Notes: a model not told the origin generated them from the letters alone. Shown: positions 1 through 9,776, counted from the first letter of the stretch. The stretch is DNA of 64,000 nt from Zobellella maritima (GCF_003075035.1 NZ_QCZE01000005.1:62001-126000); one strand, 5' to 3'. Numbers and translations are program-made.

Positions 1-220
1 TGAGCTGTTCCGGCGGTAACGAAATGACATCCTGATCATTGATCAGGATCTGGCCGCTGCTGGGTTCAATCAGTCGGTTTACCATGCGCAAGGTGGTGGA
101 TTTACCACAGCCGGAAGTACCGACCAGCATACAGAACTGGCCGGACTCGACCCTGAATGAGAGGTTGTTGACGGCGGCCTGGTTATCAAACCGCTTGCAG
201 AGGTTTTTTACTTCGATCAT
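1..220 (-). CDS. yehX: Osmoprotectant ABC transporter ATP-binding protein YehX (N-terminal part only)
   Basis: This is the ATPase subunit of a glycine-betaine-type (OpuC/Yeh) importer. Only about 73 residues are inside the window and the gene runs off the left edge. The protein starts MIEVKNLCKRFDN and carries the Walker A motif GTSGCGKST followed by LRMVNRLIEP, which is characteristic of osmoprotectant ATPases. The ATG at 220 overlaps the TGA of the permease gene (ATGA, 4 bases), so the two are translationally coupled. The order binding protein, long permease, ATPase matches E. coli yehZYX; a second permease (yehW) would lie beyond the edge. Family assignment is firm. The exact solute is not readable from this fragment. 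Confidence 0.88.
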   Translation of the reverse strand, partial: MIEVKNLCKRFDNQAAVNNLSFRVESGQFCMLVGTSGCGKSTTLRMVNRLIEPSSGQILINDQDVISLPPEQL

Positions 221-1383
221 GGTCTGCCCTCTCTCAGTAGCGCGATCAGGGTATCTATGATGATGGCAAACAGGAACGCCAGCAACAGTGTCGGTGCCGC
301 GCCCAGGATCACCAGATCGGCCGCCGTTTGTCCCAGTCCCTGGAAGATATAGGTGCCGAAGCCGCCGCCGCCCACCAGCGCCGCCACGGCGACCAGGCCT
401 ATGTTCATGGTCACGACTACCCGCAGGCCGGTCAGGATCACCGGCATGGCGAGAGGAAATTCCACCTGGTAGAGCCGTTGTCGGGCATTCATGCCCATGC
501 CGGTTGCTGCCTCCAGGACACTGGCATCTATCTTGTCAAAGCCGATAGTGGTGTTACTGACGATGGGCAGCAGCGAGTAGAAAAACAGCGCTATTACCGC
601 CGGTGCGGCACCGATGCCGCGGATGCCCAGCTCGGCCAACAAGGGATAGCTGGCTGCCAGCAGACTCAGCGGGATCATCAGCATGCCGAACATGGCCAGA
701 CTGGGGATGGTCTGCAGCAGATTGAGCAGCGGGAAGAGCAAAGCGCGCAGGGGGGCAGAGCGATGGCAACAGACCCCCAGGGGAATGCCGACCAGCAGCG
801 CCGGGATAATACTGCCCAGGGAGAGCTGCAGGTGGCGGATCGCCTGCTGCCAGAAATCACTCTGGTTTCGGTATTCCTTGAGCAGCGACAGATCGTCCCA
901 GTGACCGGAAGCCAATATGGCGATAGTGGTGCCTGCCAGTATGGCCACCAACACCAGGCGCACAAGGGGACGCAAACCCAGCCTGATGGTGGCATCGGTG
1001 ATCAGCAGCGACAACCAGAGGATGGACATCCAGAAACCGCCGTTTAATGAGACCCGGGCCAGGGCACCGGCATCGGCAAGCAGGGCCGATGCGCTGGCAC
1101 CGACCCCATGGACGAGTGCCAGCAGGGTCAGGAAAGCGAGCGCCAGCCGAATTTCCAGCCTTGCATTAACAAGGGATACCAGGCTGGTGAGTGCTAACAT
1201 CAGCAGCAGCGGTGCCAGCTCGAACAGGCCGGCTGAATCCAGCAGCCCCATGCTCTGGCCGGGCATGATGCGGTTGGGCTGCAAGCTGACAAAGGGCAGG
1301 GCGAACAGGGACAACAGCAGGGCGCAGCAGACTGTGATGCCGACCTTGTCCAGGTTAAAAGAGTTCAAAAATACTCCTGGCAC
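217..1383 (-). CDS. yehY: Osmoprotectant ABC transporter permease YehY
   Basis: The product is a 388-residue inner-membrane permease of the OpuCB/ProW type, close in length to E. coli YehY. The N-terminal half holds several extra hydrophobic segments (about residues 10-30, 50-75, 80-100, 115-135 and 140-160). The C-terminal half is the transport domain, with the permease coupling loop around EAATGMGMNARQRLYQVEFPLA. It lies downstream of osmF, separated by a 239-base gap that contains an inverted repeat, and overlaps yehX by 4 bases. In E. coli this system has low affinity for glycine betaine and is stress-induced; the same role here is inference from family and order. Confidence 0.9.
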   Translation of the reverse strand: MPGVFLNSFNLDKVGITVCCALLLSLFALPFVSLQPNRIMPGQSMGLLDSAGLFELAPLLLMLALTSLVSLVNARLEIRLALAFLTLLALVHGVGASASALLADAGALARVSLNGGFWMSILWLSLLITDATIRLGLRPLVRLVLVAILAGTTIAILASGHWDDLSLLKEYRNQSDFWQQAIRHLQLSLGSIIPALLVGIPLGVCCHRSAPLRALLFPLLNLLQTIPSLAMFGMLMIPLSLLAASYPLLAELGIRGIGAAPAVIALFFYSLLPIVSNTTIGFDKIDASVLEAATGMGMNARQRLYQVEFPLAMPVILTGLRVVVTMNIGLVAVAALVGGGGFGTYIFQGLGQTAADLVILGAAPTLLLAFLFAIIIDTLIALLREGRP

Positions 1384-1412
1384 AGACTTAAAAATACGGG
1401 TAACCAGTTGCT

Positions 1413-1600
1413 CTCGAGGTACGGCAGAAGCCAGCCCCGAACGCAGACACGACGTAGGCGGAGGTCATCTTTATTTGACGACGGCTGCGAATATTCACTG
1501 GATATTCGATCCATCGCCAAATTCGATGCAGGCAGCAAGCTGCCCCATGTAGACCCAGCCGCGGAAGGCCTGCTTTCGGGCTCTGGCTTCTACCTACGAG
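1413..1600. repeat. Imperfect long inverted repeat in the yehY-osmF gap
   Basis: Two arms, 1413-1446 and 1570-1600, are imperfect reverse complements. Both contain AAGCCAG followed closely by CCCGAA and GCAG, bounded by CTCG. Between them lie two smaller palindromes, one at 1489-1507 and GGCAGCAAGCTGCC at 1531-1544. The element sits between two genes of one operon and has no credible reading frame. It looks like a BIME or small MITE-type intergenic repeat that could fold in the transcript. No second copy was found in this window, so a mobile or repeated nature is unproven. Confidence 0.45.
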
Positions 1601-1622
1601 GGTCGATACGCCTGTCTGCTGA

Positions 1623-2540
1623 TCAGTCCTTCAAAAAGCCCTTCTCGGACAGATAGCTTTTGGCGACCGCCTGGGCACTTTCGCCGCCGATGGCGATGCG
1701 GCTGTTCAGAGCTTGCAGGGTCTTGATATCCAGCGAGGTGAAAATGGGCTCCAGGATACCGGCGATTTCAGGATGAGCCTTCAGGGTTTCCTCACGCACT
1801 ATGGGCGCCGGTGCGTACACGGGTTGCACCCCCTTGTCATCTTCCATCACCACCAGCCCGACCGAGGCGATGGCGCCGTCGGTGCCGTATACCATGGCCG
1901 CATTGGTGTCATCGGTCTGCAGGGCCGCCGCCTTGATGGTGGCCGCGGTGTTGCCGCCGGCCAGCACCAGCAGCTGATCTTCGGCCAGGCTAAAGCCGTA
2001 GGTCTGCTGGAAGGCGGGCAGTACGGCCGGGCTGGACACGAATTCGGCCGAGGCGGCCAGCTTGATCTCGCCCCCCTGGGCTACATACCGGCCGAAATCG
2101 CTCATGGTATGTAACTGGTTACTATCGGCAATCTCCTGGCGTACCGCGATGGCCCAGGTGTTATTGGCGTCGGCGGGGGCCAGCCAAACAAGCTGGTGAT
2201 TGTCATAGTCCAGCTGCTTGGCCAGGTCATAGCCCTGCTGGAAATCCTTCCATACCGCGTCTTCTTCCCGCTGGTGGAAGAAGGCGGCGTTACCGGTGTA
2301 TTCCGGGTAGATATCGATTTCGCCGGCGGTAATGGCCTTGCGCACTATGGGGGTGCCCCCCAGCTGAACCCGGTTCTCAACCTCCAGGCCCGCATCTTCC
2401 AGGGCCAGATAGATAACATTGCCCAGCAGGCCGCCCTCGGTGTCTATCTTGGAAGACACCACTATGGGCTCTGCGGCAGCGCCCGGCTGAGCCACCACCA
2501 TGGACAGGGTAAAAATGGCCGAAGCCAGCGACTTGTTCAT
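1623..2540 (-). CDS. osmF: Osmoprotectant-binding periplasmic protein OsmF (YehZ)
   Basis: This 305-residue periplasmic solute-binding protein has the same length as E. coli OsmF/YehZ. It carries a Sec signal peptide ending near AAAEP. It shows the family segments SKIDTEGGLLGNV, IDIYPEYTGNAAFF and NNTWAIAVRQ, which contribute to the betaine-binding cleft in OpuC-type proteins. It is the promoter-proximal gene of osmF-yehY-yehX. The signal peptide and tail match the family well, so the ATG at 2540 is secure. The likely ligand is glycine betaine or a related quaternary amine, which is inference from the family. Confidence 0.92.
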   Translation of the reverse strand: MNKSLASAIFTLSMVVAQPGAAAEPIVVSSKIDTEGGLLGNVIYLALEDAGLEVENRVQLGGTPIVRKAITAGEIDIYPEYTGNAAFFHQREEDAVWKDFQQGYDLAKQLDYDNHQLVWLAPADANNTWAIAVRQEIADSNQLHTMSDFGRYVAQGGEIKLAASAEFVSSPAVLPAFQQTYGFSLAEDQLLVLAGGNTAATIKAAALQTDDTNAAMVYGTDGAIASVGLVVMEDDKGVQPVYAPAPIVREETLKAHPEIAGILEPIFTSLDIKTLQALNSRIAIGGESAQAVAKSYLSEKGFLKD

Positions 2541-2651
2541 ATTGTTGTTCCTTGTCTGGAAGAATGAGTCCCGAACGAATAGGTTACTCTATGCAAAGCT
2601 GGTCTCCCGGTAAACCGTTAACCGGTATTCTCGCCTCTTGATGTTACAGGC

Positions 2652-5600
2652 TTAACCGGATCCGCCCTTCTTGTTGCCGCGAGCTATGCGCATCTTGAAG
2701 GGACGCCAGATCCCCCGACTGGAGAAACAGGCCCAGCCCCAGCGCAGCCAGTTCAGCAGGGAGAAGGCCAGCCACAGGGCCCAGGCCAGCATCAGCAGCC
2801 GGTAGACCAGCAGCGGCACCGATAAAACCCAGGCGGTGGGCAGCGCAGCTTCGCTGCGATCCTGATACCAGCGCAGGGTGCCGGCATGGGAGTGGTTGCC
2901 GCTGATCTGCATGTCCGGCAGCCCTAGCAGACCCTGCTGTATGGCATAGAACAGATAGCTCAGCGCTACCAGGGTCAGTGCCGCCAGGCCGATCTGTACC
3001 AGGTTGAACAGCCTGCCGGCGTCCTCGTGCTGCCAGCGCCCGCGCAGGCCAAGGGCCAGCAACCAGGCCACCACCATCAGCGCCATCCACAGGGGAACCT
3101 GGGTCAGCCCTATGCCCAGCAACAGCCAGTGATGGAAGCGCAGCGGGGTGAAGGGCAACCGGCTCAGGGCCAGGGCCAGCAGCAGGGTGATGGCCAGCAG
3201 GCTCCAGAACAGCACCGCCGGTCCCAGCCTGGGTCCCATGGCAAACAGCACCCAGCGATCCCGGCCCAGCACCAGCTCTATGCTGTTGTTGACACTGGCG
3301 CTGTTGAGTCCGACCCGAGGTGTGGTGAACAACGACCCTATGCCGTCGTTATGGCGCCAGGCCAGCTCCAGGGTCTGGGCGCCCGGGGTCAGCGGAAAGG
3401 TCAGGGTGCGGCCCTGCAGGCGGATGGGCTGAACCCTGCCGTTGATGGTGACCGTCTGCAGGCTGACTTTGTCGGGCAGTTGCAGGCTGTGCTGGCCGCC
3501 CTGGCTGCTGCGCAGATGGAGTCGCAGGCTGGCATCAACCGCGCGTTTGCCGGGCCGCACCTGCAGCCAGGTGCTGTCGATGGTCAGGGTTTGGCCCTCC
3601 ACCCCCTCGGGCCGACTGATATTCAGCTCGACCCTCTCCCCGGGCCAGGGACGCCATTCCGGCAGCCAGTTGCCGCCCGCATCCTGATGGTGGACCACGG
3701 GAATGCCGCTGCTTTCCAGGTGCCAGATCGGGCTGGTATCGACATGCCATACCTCGGTCCAGCTGCTGGTTTCCGGTGCGGTCAGGGTCAGGCTTGGGGC
3801 CTGTTCCAGGCTGGACTGCCAGTAGGCCTGCTTCTGGTTGGCGGGCAGGTTGAGCAGCACCTTGTCGCCCTGCACCCGGACACCCTCGGTAAGTACCGAC
3901 TCACCGTTCAACAGCGGTATTTCCAGCAACACCGCCTGGCCTGCCGGAGAAAGGCGAACCACCCTGGTCTCTACCCGCCAGTCCAGCTCGAGCCGAAGTA
4001 CCCGTTCTACCCGCACGAAGGCCGGCAGGGCGCCGGGTTCCAGTGTGGCGGGTTGGACCCCGCTGGCTTCGGGCCGGATCCGGGTCAGCTGCAGCTGGGC
4101 ATCGGGTAGCCCGTTTTCATGCACCCCTTCCAGGATCCAGCCGGTGGTCTGCGCCTCCACCCGGCGGGGACGCAGCGTCAGGGGCAACTGTACACTGTCC
4201 TGTTCGGCCAGGGGGCCGCTCAGGCTGATCTGATGGATACCCGCCGGCAGCCGCAGGTAAAGTTCGCCGCCCGGGTCGCGCAGCAGACCTTCGGCACTAT
4301 TGCCGTCCACCAGTACCTGGCTGGGCATCCAGTGGCGGGTTCCGGCCGGCAAGGGGACGGCGACGGCCTCCTGGGTATGAATCTCAAGTCGGATTTCGAG
4401 GCGCTGCGGGCCGGCGGCCAGGTCCATGCGCGGCACCTGGGCGCAGTCCGGCAGGCAGTCGGGTGGCGCCAGCAGCCGGGTTTTCAACTCCCTGAGCAGC
4501 CGGTCATCCGGCAGCTCCGCCCGGGCCGGGGCGGGCAGGGAGAGCAGCAGCGGGATCAGCAGTGACACAGGCAGCAGGGCAGAGAACAGGCCCTGCTGCA
4601 GATAAGGGCCGCGATCACGGGAATAGCCGAATCCGGCCATGCGCAGCACCAACAGGCCGACCAGCAGTACTCGGAGCAGGTTCAGCACCAGGTTGGCGGC
4701 CGGCGACAGCAATACCAGATGGATGCGCTGATCACGCTGTACCGGGCCGTTCCAGCCCAGATCTATGCTGCGCCATTGCCAGCCCGGCAGCCCGGGGCCG
4801 GTCTGCACCCTGGCATCGGGGTCGATTCGGGGCAGTGGTCGGGACTGGCTGAAATAGGAGGGCGAGGCCATCTCCTTGACAGCCATGTCCGTTAACTGCT
4901 GCCGCGGAGAGGCCGTCGGTGCCCTATCCTCGCTTTCCCTGGCTGCCATCGGGGTCGGTGCCCCGGGCGGAGCCGAGGTGAATACACCGGGCTGCGCCAG
5001 CTGCGGATACATGGCGATGCGCACTTCGGCCACCATAAAGGGGATGGCGATCAGCACCAGCACCAGCAGGCTGAGATTACGATAGCCGATCACCGTTTGC
5101 CGCAGGCGTCCGCCGGGCAGCACCCGCAGCAGGGCGGTGGCCGCCAGCAGGTGCAGCCAGACGAAGCGCGGGGCGCCCAGCCCGGCGGATTCATGCCAGC
5201 TCAGGGCCAGGGTGAGCAGGGCCAGCACGCCCCATTGCCAGCCCCACAGGCGGTACACGGCTACGGCGGCGATCAGCACCAGAAACAAGTCCAGCAGGGT
5301 CCAGCGCTGCAGCCAGGTATGGGGTGCATTGTCCATGCCCGAAGCGGAAAATAGCGCCCAGCCCGGGGGCAGATGCAGGCGGGTGTGCAGGCGCTGCAGG
5401 TCGGTGTCCCAGCCGGCCGCCGGCAGCGCATGGATGGGGCCCACGTAGCGGCTGTCGGCGTTCAGTTCGAGCGTGCCGCGGCGAACTTCTACCCCCACCT
5501 TGTCCGAACCCGGCTGGCGGGTAATGAAGCGGGGTTCGCCGTCGAGGGTTACCTGGCCCAGCTGCAGCTCGGGGGTGGCCTCCAGCCGCCAGCCCCGGGT

Positions 5601-6716
5601 CATGCTGCCGCTGATGGTATCCTGCACCGTATAGCCGCCCCCGTCGAAATCCAGCCACAGCTGGCGATCCAGGCTGAGCTTGTCGGGCTCTGGCTCCTGG
5701 TCACCGCGCCGGATAACCCTGAACTGCATGCGGTCACCCTGGGCAAGAAGGTAGGCGGGTAATGTTTGCCAGGCCTCGGGCAGCCGGGTCTGCCGGGGAT
5801 CGACGGCGACCAGGTTGTCGATATCGACCAGGCGCAACTGATTGAAGGCCTGGAATGCCCAGATTTCCTGTTCCGGCCAGGGAGCAGGCACCTCGGGCAG
5901 GGCCAGGGCTGTGATATGGCCGGGGTGGCGGCTGGTCAGGGTGATGCTCCAGCGCCCGGGACGAACCTGCACCCTTAGCCGGCCGTCGGGTTCGAGTCGG
6001 GCGGGCAGGGGGCTGTCCAGTTGCAGGGGGAGCTGCTCGTCGAGCAGCACTGGGCCCAGCACCAGCTCGCGCTGCGCACCGGCCACCTCCAGATCGAGCC
6101 GGGTGATCACCCGCAGGGGGATGCGATCCTCCACCTTGCGATGCACCTGCAGGGTCAGGGTATCGCCCTGGGGCTGCCGATCCTGGGGAGAAGCCTCCCC
6201 CAGCCACAGCCGGCCATTGTCGTCCAGGTTTGCCCTGGCCACCGGGTTGTTGTTGACAGTGAGTGCCAGCAAACCTGTGGTTGTCGGTATGGTCAGGCTT
6301 TCCGGCAGCCGCTCCCACCGCCATGTCCCTTCGACCCGGTGGTCGCCCGCGGCCAGCCTGATCCTGGGGCTGCCCCTGTCGGCAGAGACCACAGCGGGTT
6401 CGCCGTTGATGGTGATCTGCTGGGGCCAGTGACGCTCGTCGCCGGGCAGCTGGACCCAGCCTTCCCGGTACAGGCGCCAGTGCTGGCTGAACTGTCCCCC
6501 TGAGTTGTTCAGGTCCAGGTTCAGCCGGGTAGGCCAGGCGCACCGGTAGTCCAGGCCCCGGTTATAAACAAAGGGGCAATGCCGTTGTTCCTCGCCGTGG
6601 AGTACCCAGTCTACCCAGGGTTGCAGCGGAGTGGGCACTTGCTCCGGATTCAGGGGCTGGGCACTGGCCGAAGCCAGCATAAGCGTGAACAGGATGAATG
6701 TGGCAATACGGCGCAT
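2652..6716 (-). CDS. Uncharacterised 1354-residue membrane protein
   Basis: I do not recognise a named family. The protein starts with a signal peptide (MRRIATFILF...ASASAQ). A long beta-rich, Trp-rich exported region follows, to about residue 465. Hydrophobic segments lie near 472-490, 493-507, 517-532 and 546-565. A further membrane pair follows near 670-740, then a second beta-rich periplasmic region, then a cluster of segments over the last 180 residues ending in a basic tail (KMRIARGNKKGG). It appears to be a single-gene unit, with about 110 bases to osmF downstream and 168 to the next gene upstream. The layout of two large periplasmic beta domains separated by membrane bundles suggests an envelope or secretion scaffold, but no catalytic motif was seen. 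Coding quality is good: one long frame with no interruption. Confidence 0.75.
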   Translation of the reverse strand: MRRIATFILFTLMLASASAQPLNPEQVPTPLQPWVDWVLHGEEQRHCPFVYNRGLDYRCAWPTRLNLDLNNSGGQFSQHWRLYREGWVQLPGDERHWPQQITINGEPAVVSADRGSPRIRLAAGDHRVEGTWRWERLPESLTIPTTTGLLALTVNNNPVARANLDDNGRLWLGEASPQDRQPQGDTLTLQVHRKVEDRIPLRVITRLDLEVAGAQRELVLGPVLLDEQLPLQLDSPLPARLEPDGRLRVQVRPGRWSITLTSRHPGHITALALPEVPAPWPEQEIWAFQAFNQLRLVDIDNLVAVDPRQTRLPEAWQTLPAYLLAQGDRMQFRVIRRGDQEPEPDKLSLDRQLWLDFDGGGYTVQDTISGSMTRGWRLEATPELQLGQVTLDGEPRFITRQPGSDKVGVEVRRGTLELNADSRYVGPIHALPAAGWDTDLQRLHTRLHLPPGWALFSASGMDNAPHTWLQRWTLLDLFLVLIAAVAVYRLWGWQWGVLALLTLALSWHESAGLGAPRFVWLHLLAATALLRVLPGGRLRQTVIGYRNLSLLVLVLIAIPFMVAEVRIAMYPQLAQPGVFTSAPPGAPTPMAARESEDRAPTASPRQQLTDMAVKEMASPSYFSQSRPLPRIDPDARVQTGPGLPGWQWRSIDLGWNGPVQRDQRIHLVLLSPAANLVLNLLRVLLVGLLVLRMAGFGYSRDRGPYLQQGLFSALLPVSLLIPLLLSLPAPARAELPDDRLLRELKTRLLAPPDCLPDCAQVPRMDLAAGPQRLEIRLEIHTQEAVAVPLPAGTRHWMPSQVLVDGNSAEGLLRDPGGELYLRLPAGIHQISLSGPLAEQDSVQLPLTLRPRRVEAQTTGWILEGVHENGLPDAQLQLTRIRPEASGVQPATLEPGALPAFVRVERVLRLELDWRVETRVVRLSPAGQAVLLEIPLLNGESVLTEGVRVQGDKVLLNLPANQKQAYWQSSLEQAPSLTLTAPETSSWTEVWHVDTSPIWHLESSGIPVVHHQDAGGNWLPEWRPWPGERVELNISRPEGVEGQTLTIDSTWLQVRPGKRAVDASLRLHLRSSQGGQHSLQLPDKVSLQTVTINGRVQPIRLQGRTLTFPLTPGAQTLELAWRHNDGIGSLFTTPRVGLNSASVNNSIELVLGRDRWVLFAMGPRLGPAVLFWSLLAITLLLALALSRLPFTPLRFHHWLLLGIGLTQVPLWMALMVVAWLLALGLRGRWQHEDAGRLFNLVQIGLAALTLVALSYLFYAIQQGLLGLPDMQISGNHSHAGTLRWYQDRSEAALPTAWVLSVPLLVYRLLMLAWALWLAFSLLNWLRWGWACFSSRGIWRPFKMRIARGNKKGGSG

Positions 6717-6884
6717 GGGATCCCCTTCTTGGCACCGATCTGCGGTGGCGGCGCAGACCCTTATCAGTCCGGCGGTTTTACTCCCGGAAGCTCATAAAGC
6801 GTAGCAGGGGCCGCCACATGTGGCTTCATATGGACATTGGTGCTATCCGTGTGCGACAAGTTCTGGATACTTCCCCGCCGGGAG

Positions 6885-8891
6885 TCAAGCTGCATTTCTT
6901 GATGTTGTCCCGGACGATGCCAGGGTTTCCGGCGGTAAATGGCAGCGCAGCCAGCTCCCTTCGCCGGCTTGGGTCGGCGGCGACTGACGATCACAGGTGC
7001 CCGGTATGGCATGGGGGCAGCGCCCTTGAAAAGCGCAGCCCCGGGCCGGCAGACCGAGCTCCTGACCGGTACCCGCTTCGGCGGCGGGCAGCGGCGTGCC
7101 CGGAGTCAGGGTGGCGTCCAGCAACAACCGGGTATAGGGATGTAGCGGGCCCGACTGCAGTTGCCGGGTACTGCAGAGCTGCATCAGCCGGCCCTTGTAC
7201 AGCACGGCGACCCTGTCGGCAAAGCGCCTGACCAGGCTGAGATCATGGGTGATGAACAGGATGCCGATATTCCTGTCTCGCTGCAGCCGGGCCAGCAGGC
7301 GCAATATGGCCGCCTGCACCGACACGTCCAGCGCCGAGGTCACCTCGTCGCACAACAGCAGCCCGGGCCTGGCCGCCAGAGCCCGGGCAATGGCGGCTCG
7401 TTGCTGTTCCCCTCCCGACAGCTGGCCCGGCAAGCGATCAAGGTAGTCGGGGTTGAGCTTCACCTCCTGCAGCAGCAGGGCGGCCCGCTCCCTGCACGCG
7501 TCTCCGCTCAGTCCAAACCAGGTCTGCAGTACCGGAGCCAGGCTCTGAAACAGGGTTAGTCGAGGATTCAGGGCGGCATCCGGGTGCTGGAAAATCAGCT
7601 GCATGCTGCGCTTCTGCTCGGGCGTCCGGGCGTCGATCTGTTCGCCGAGTACCTCGCCATTGAGCAGGCACTGTCCCGCCTGGGTCGGGTTAATGCCGGC
7701 GATGGCTTTCAGGATGGAGGACTTGCCACTGCCGGATTCGCCGATCAGGGCCAGGGTCTGTCCCCGGTACAGGCTGAAGCTGATATCGTCCACGGTATTG
7801 ATGGTGGCTTGCCGACGTAACCTGTCCAGCCAGCCGGGTTGCTGATAGCGGATCGCCAGCTTCCTGACCTGCAGCAGGGGGGGATCCTGAATGGCAACCT
7901 GCTGCTTGCGCTCTTCCCCGCTATTGTGCAAATCACTTGCCTGATCCGGGAAGTGGCAGGCCACGCCGTCGTGCGCCGACAGCAGGGGCATCTGTTGCCG
8001 GCACAGCGGTTGTGTTGCCGGGCAGCGGGTCGCAAATGGACAGCCCTCGAGCCGGCCGCCGACGGCGGGCGGGGCGCCGGGGAGCTCTGGGGGCAGCCCC
8101 TGTTCCCGATACCCGGGGGAGGCGGCGAGCAGGGCCCGGGTGTAGGGATGCCGGGGGTTGGCGATCAGCGCCGTCTTGTCGGCGATTTCAACCAGATGGC
8201 CGGCGTACATGACGGCGACGCGATCGCAGAGGCTGGAAACGGCGCCCAGATCGTGGCTGATAAAGACGATGCTGGTGTCCAGCTCGTCCCGCAGTTGTTG
8301 CAGCAAATGCAGCACGTGAACCTGGGTGGTGGCGTCGAGCCCGGTGGTGGGCTCATCCATCAACAACAGCCGGGGCCTTGCCGCCAGGGCCATGGCGATC
8401 ACCACCCGTTGCTGCTGACCGCCGGAGAGCTGGTGAGGATAGCGGCCCAGCAAGGCGGCTGGGGCGGGCAGCCGGACCTGCTCCAGCAAGGTAATGGCGG
8501 CGGCCCTGTGCTCGCCTCTGCCCAGGTGCAGGCGCAGCACTTCCTGCAACTGGGAGCCGATGGTCAGGTGAGGGGTCAGGGCCTGCCCTGCCTGCTGCGG
8601 GATCAGGCAGATGCCATGCTGGTGGATCAGCGCGTCCGGCTTATGCTCCCCGAGCGTGAACGGGGCACCGTTCACCCTGACCGAGCCAGAAGCCACCTGG
8701 CTGCCGCTACGCAGCATGCCCAGCATGGCCATGGCTAGGGTGCTCTTGCCACAGCCGGATTCGCCAACAATGCCGAGGATTTCCCGCGGCGCCAACGTCA
8801 GGCTGACGCCGCGCAACACAGCCCGGAAATCCCCTTTATTATCCCGGTAACCGAGCTTCAAATCTTCGATGGCCAATAATGGATCAGGCAT
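6885..8891 (-). CDS. Dipeptide/opine-type ABC transporter, fused double ATPase
   Basis: This 668-residue protein fuses two nucleotide-binding domains, like GsiA or a DppD-DppF fusion. The first has Walker A GESGCGKST (about 43-51), signature LSGGQQQR (about 155-162) and Walker B LLLMDEP. The second has GESGSGKSS, LSGGEQQR and LLLCDEV. Each domain is followed by a C-terminal oligopeptide-transporter motif with a Cys cluster (CPFATRCPATQPLC and CAFQGRCPHAIPGTC). It is the last gene of a five-gene operon, 9 bases after the second permease. It energises uptake of whatever the family 5 binding protein captures. Fusion of the two ATPases is common in this family. Confidence 0.93.
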   Translation of the reverse strand: MPDPLLAIEDLKLGYRDNKGDFRAVLRGVSLTLAPREILGIVGESGCGKSTLAMAMLGMLRSGSQVASGSVRVNGAPFTLGEHKPDALIHQHGICLIPQQAGQALTPHLTIGSQLQEVLRLHLGRGEHRAAAITLLEQVRLPAPAALLGRYPHQLSGGQQQRVVIAMALAARPRLLLMDEPTTGLDATTQVHVLHLLQQLRDELDTSIVFISHDLGAVSSLCDRVAVMYAGHLVEIADKTALIANPRHPYTRALLAASPGYREQGLPPELPGAPPAVGGRLEGCPFATRCPATQPLCRQQMPLLSAHDGVACHFPDQASDLHNSGEERKQQVAIQDPPLLQVRKLAIRYQQPGWLDRLRRQATINTVDDISFSLYRGQTLALIGESGSGKSSILKAIAGINPTQAGQCLLNGEVLGEQIDARTPEQKRSMQLIFQHPDAALNPRLTLFQSLAPVLQTWFGLSGDACRERAALLLQEVKLNPDYLDRLPGQLSGGEQQRAAIARALAARPGLLLCDEVTSALDVSVQAAILRLLARLQRDRNIGILFITHDLSLVRRFADRVAVLYKGRLMQLCSTRQLQSGPLHPYTRLLLDATLTPGTPLPAAEAGTGQELGLPARGCAFQGRCPHAIPGTCDRQSPPTQAGEGSWLRCHLPPETLASSGTTSRNAA

Positions 8892-8900
8892 GATATTTCC

Positions 8901-9776
8901 TTAATGGATAGCGGAAGACTTATCAATCCCCAGGGTCTTGGCCAGGGCATCAGAGGTCAGGTTGATGGCAATGATCAGGCTGCTGAGCGCGACGATAGGA
9001 GCGAGGACGGCCCAGGGAGCAATCGACATAAAGCCCCGGGAGTCGGCGATCATCAGGCCCCAGTCCGGTGTCGGTGGCGACACCCCGAAGCCGAGAAAGG
9101 ACAGGGAACTGAATGCCAGCAGCATCCAGGACCAGCGCATGGCAATTTCCACCAGGATAACGTCTATTACATTGGGGGTGACTTCCCGCCAGAGCAGGGT
9201 GAAGTGACTGTCTCCCCGCAGGCGGGCGGCGGTGACGAAGTCCCGGCAGATCACTTCCTTGGCGGCAGTCAGCACCACCCGGATCACGGCTATACCGTAG
9301 AAAAAACCCAGGGTAACAATAAAAACCAGGGGGCCGGGGCCGGCCAGGCTGATGATCAGCAGCATGAATAACAGCCAGGGGATGGACAGCAGGGCATCGA
9401 CCAGGCGCAGGGCCCACTCTTCAATCAGCCCCCCGCGGATGGCGATAAACAGGCCGGCCAGCGATCCCCAGGCGACCGCCAGCAGGGCGGCAGGAAAGGT
9501 AGTGATCATGGCCTCCCTTCCCCCCATCAGGGTCCGGCTCAGGACATCCCGGCCCATTTGATCGGTGCCGAACCAGTGCACCGCACTGGGTGGCTGCAGA
9601 ATCGCCAGGCTGTCGGACGCCGCAAAATCATAGGGGATCAGCCAGGGAGCAAGCAGCATGACCAGCAGGTGCATGGCCAGCAACAGCAGGCCGATCTGGC
9701 CGGCCCGGGTACTGGTCAGGCGAGTCAGCAGGACAGGGCAGGCCGGCCTGGCAGGCAGCAATGATGTGAATGACAT
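8901..9776 (-). CDS. Dipeptide-type ABC transporter permease (DppC-like)
   Basis: The product is a 291-residue inner-membrane permease of the DppC/OppC class. The N-terminal transmembrane helix is followed by the family motif HWFGTDQMGRDVLSR and the coupling-loop region VICRDFVTAARLRGDS. Five further hydrophobic segments follow, with the conserved LSFLGFGVSPPTPDWG near the end. The gene starts 2 bases after the stop of the DppB-like gene and ends 9 bases before the ATPase gene, so it belongs to the same operon. With DppB it forms the membrane channel. The substrate cannot be told from the permease. Confidence 0.93.
   Translation of the reverse strand: MSFTSLLPARPACPVLLTRLTSTRAGQIGLLLLAMHLLVMLLAPWLIPYDFAASDSLAILQPPSAVHWFGTDQMGRDVLSRTLMGGREAMITTFPAALLAVAWGSLAGLFIAIRGGLIEEWALRLVDALLSIPWLLFMLLIISLAGPGPLVFIVTLGFFYGIAVIRVVLTAAKEVICRDFVTAARLRGDSHFTLLWREVTPNVIDVILVEIAMRWSWMLLAFSSLSFLGFGVSPPTPDWGLMIADSRGFMSIAPWAVLAPIVALSSLIIAINLTSDALAKTLGIDKSSAIH

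Noticed and set aside
1408-1656. An 82-codon plus-strand frame across the yeh inverted repeat.
   Set aside because: Arg-rich composition, no ribosome site, and it runs into osmF antisense; the repeat explains the sequence.
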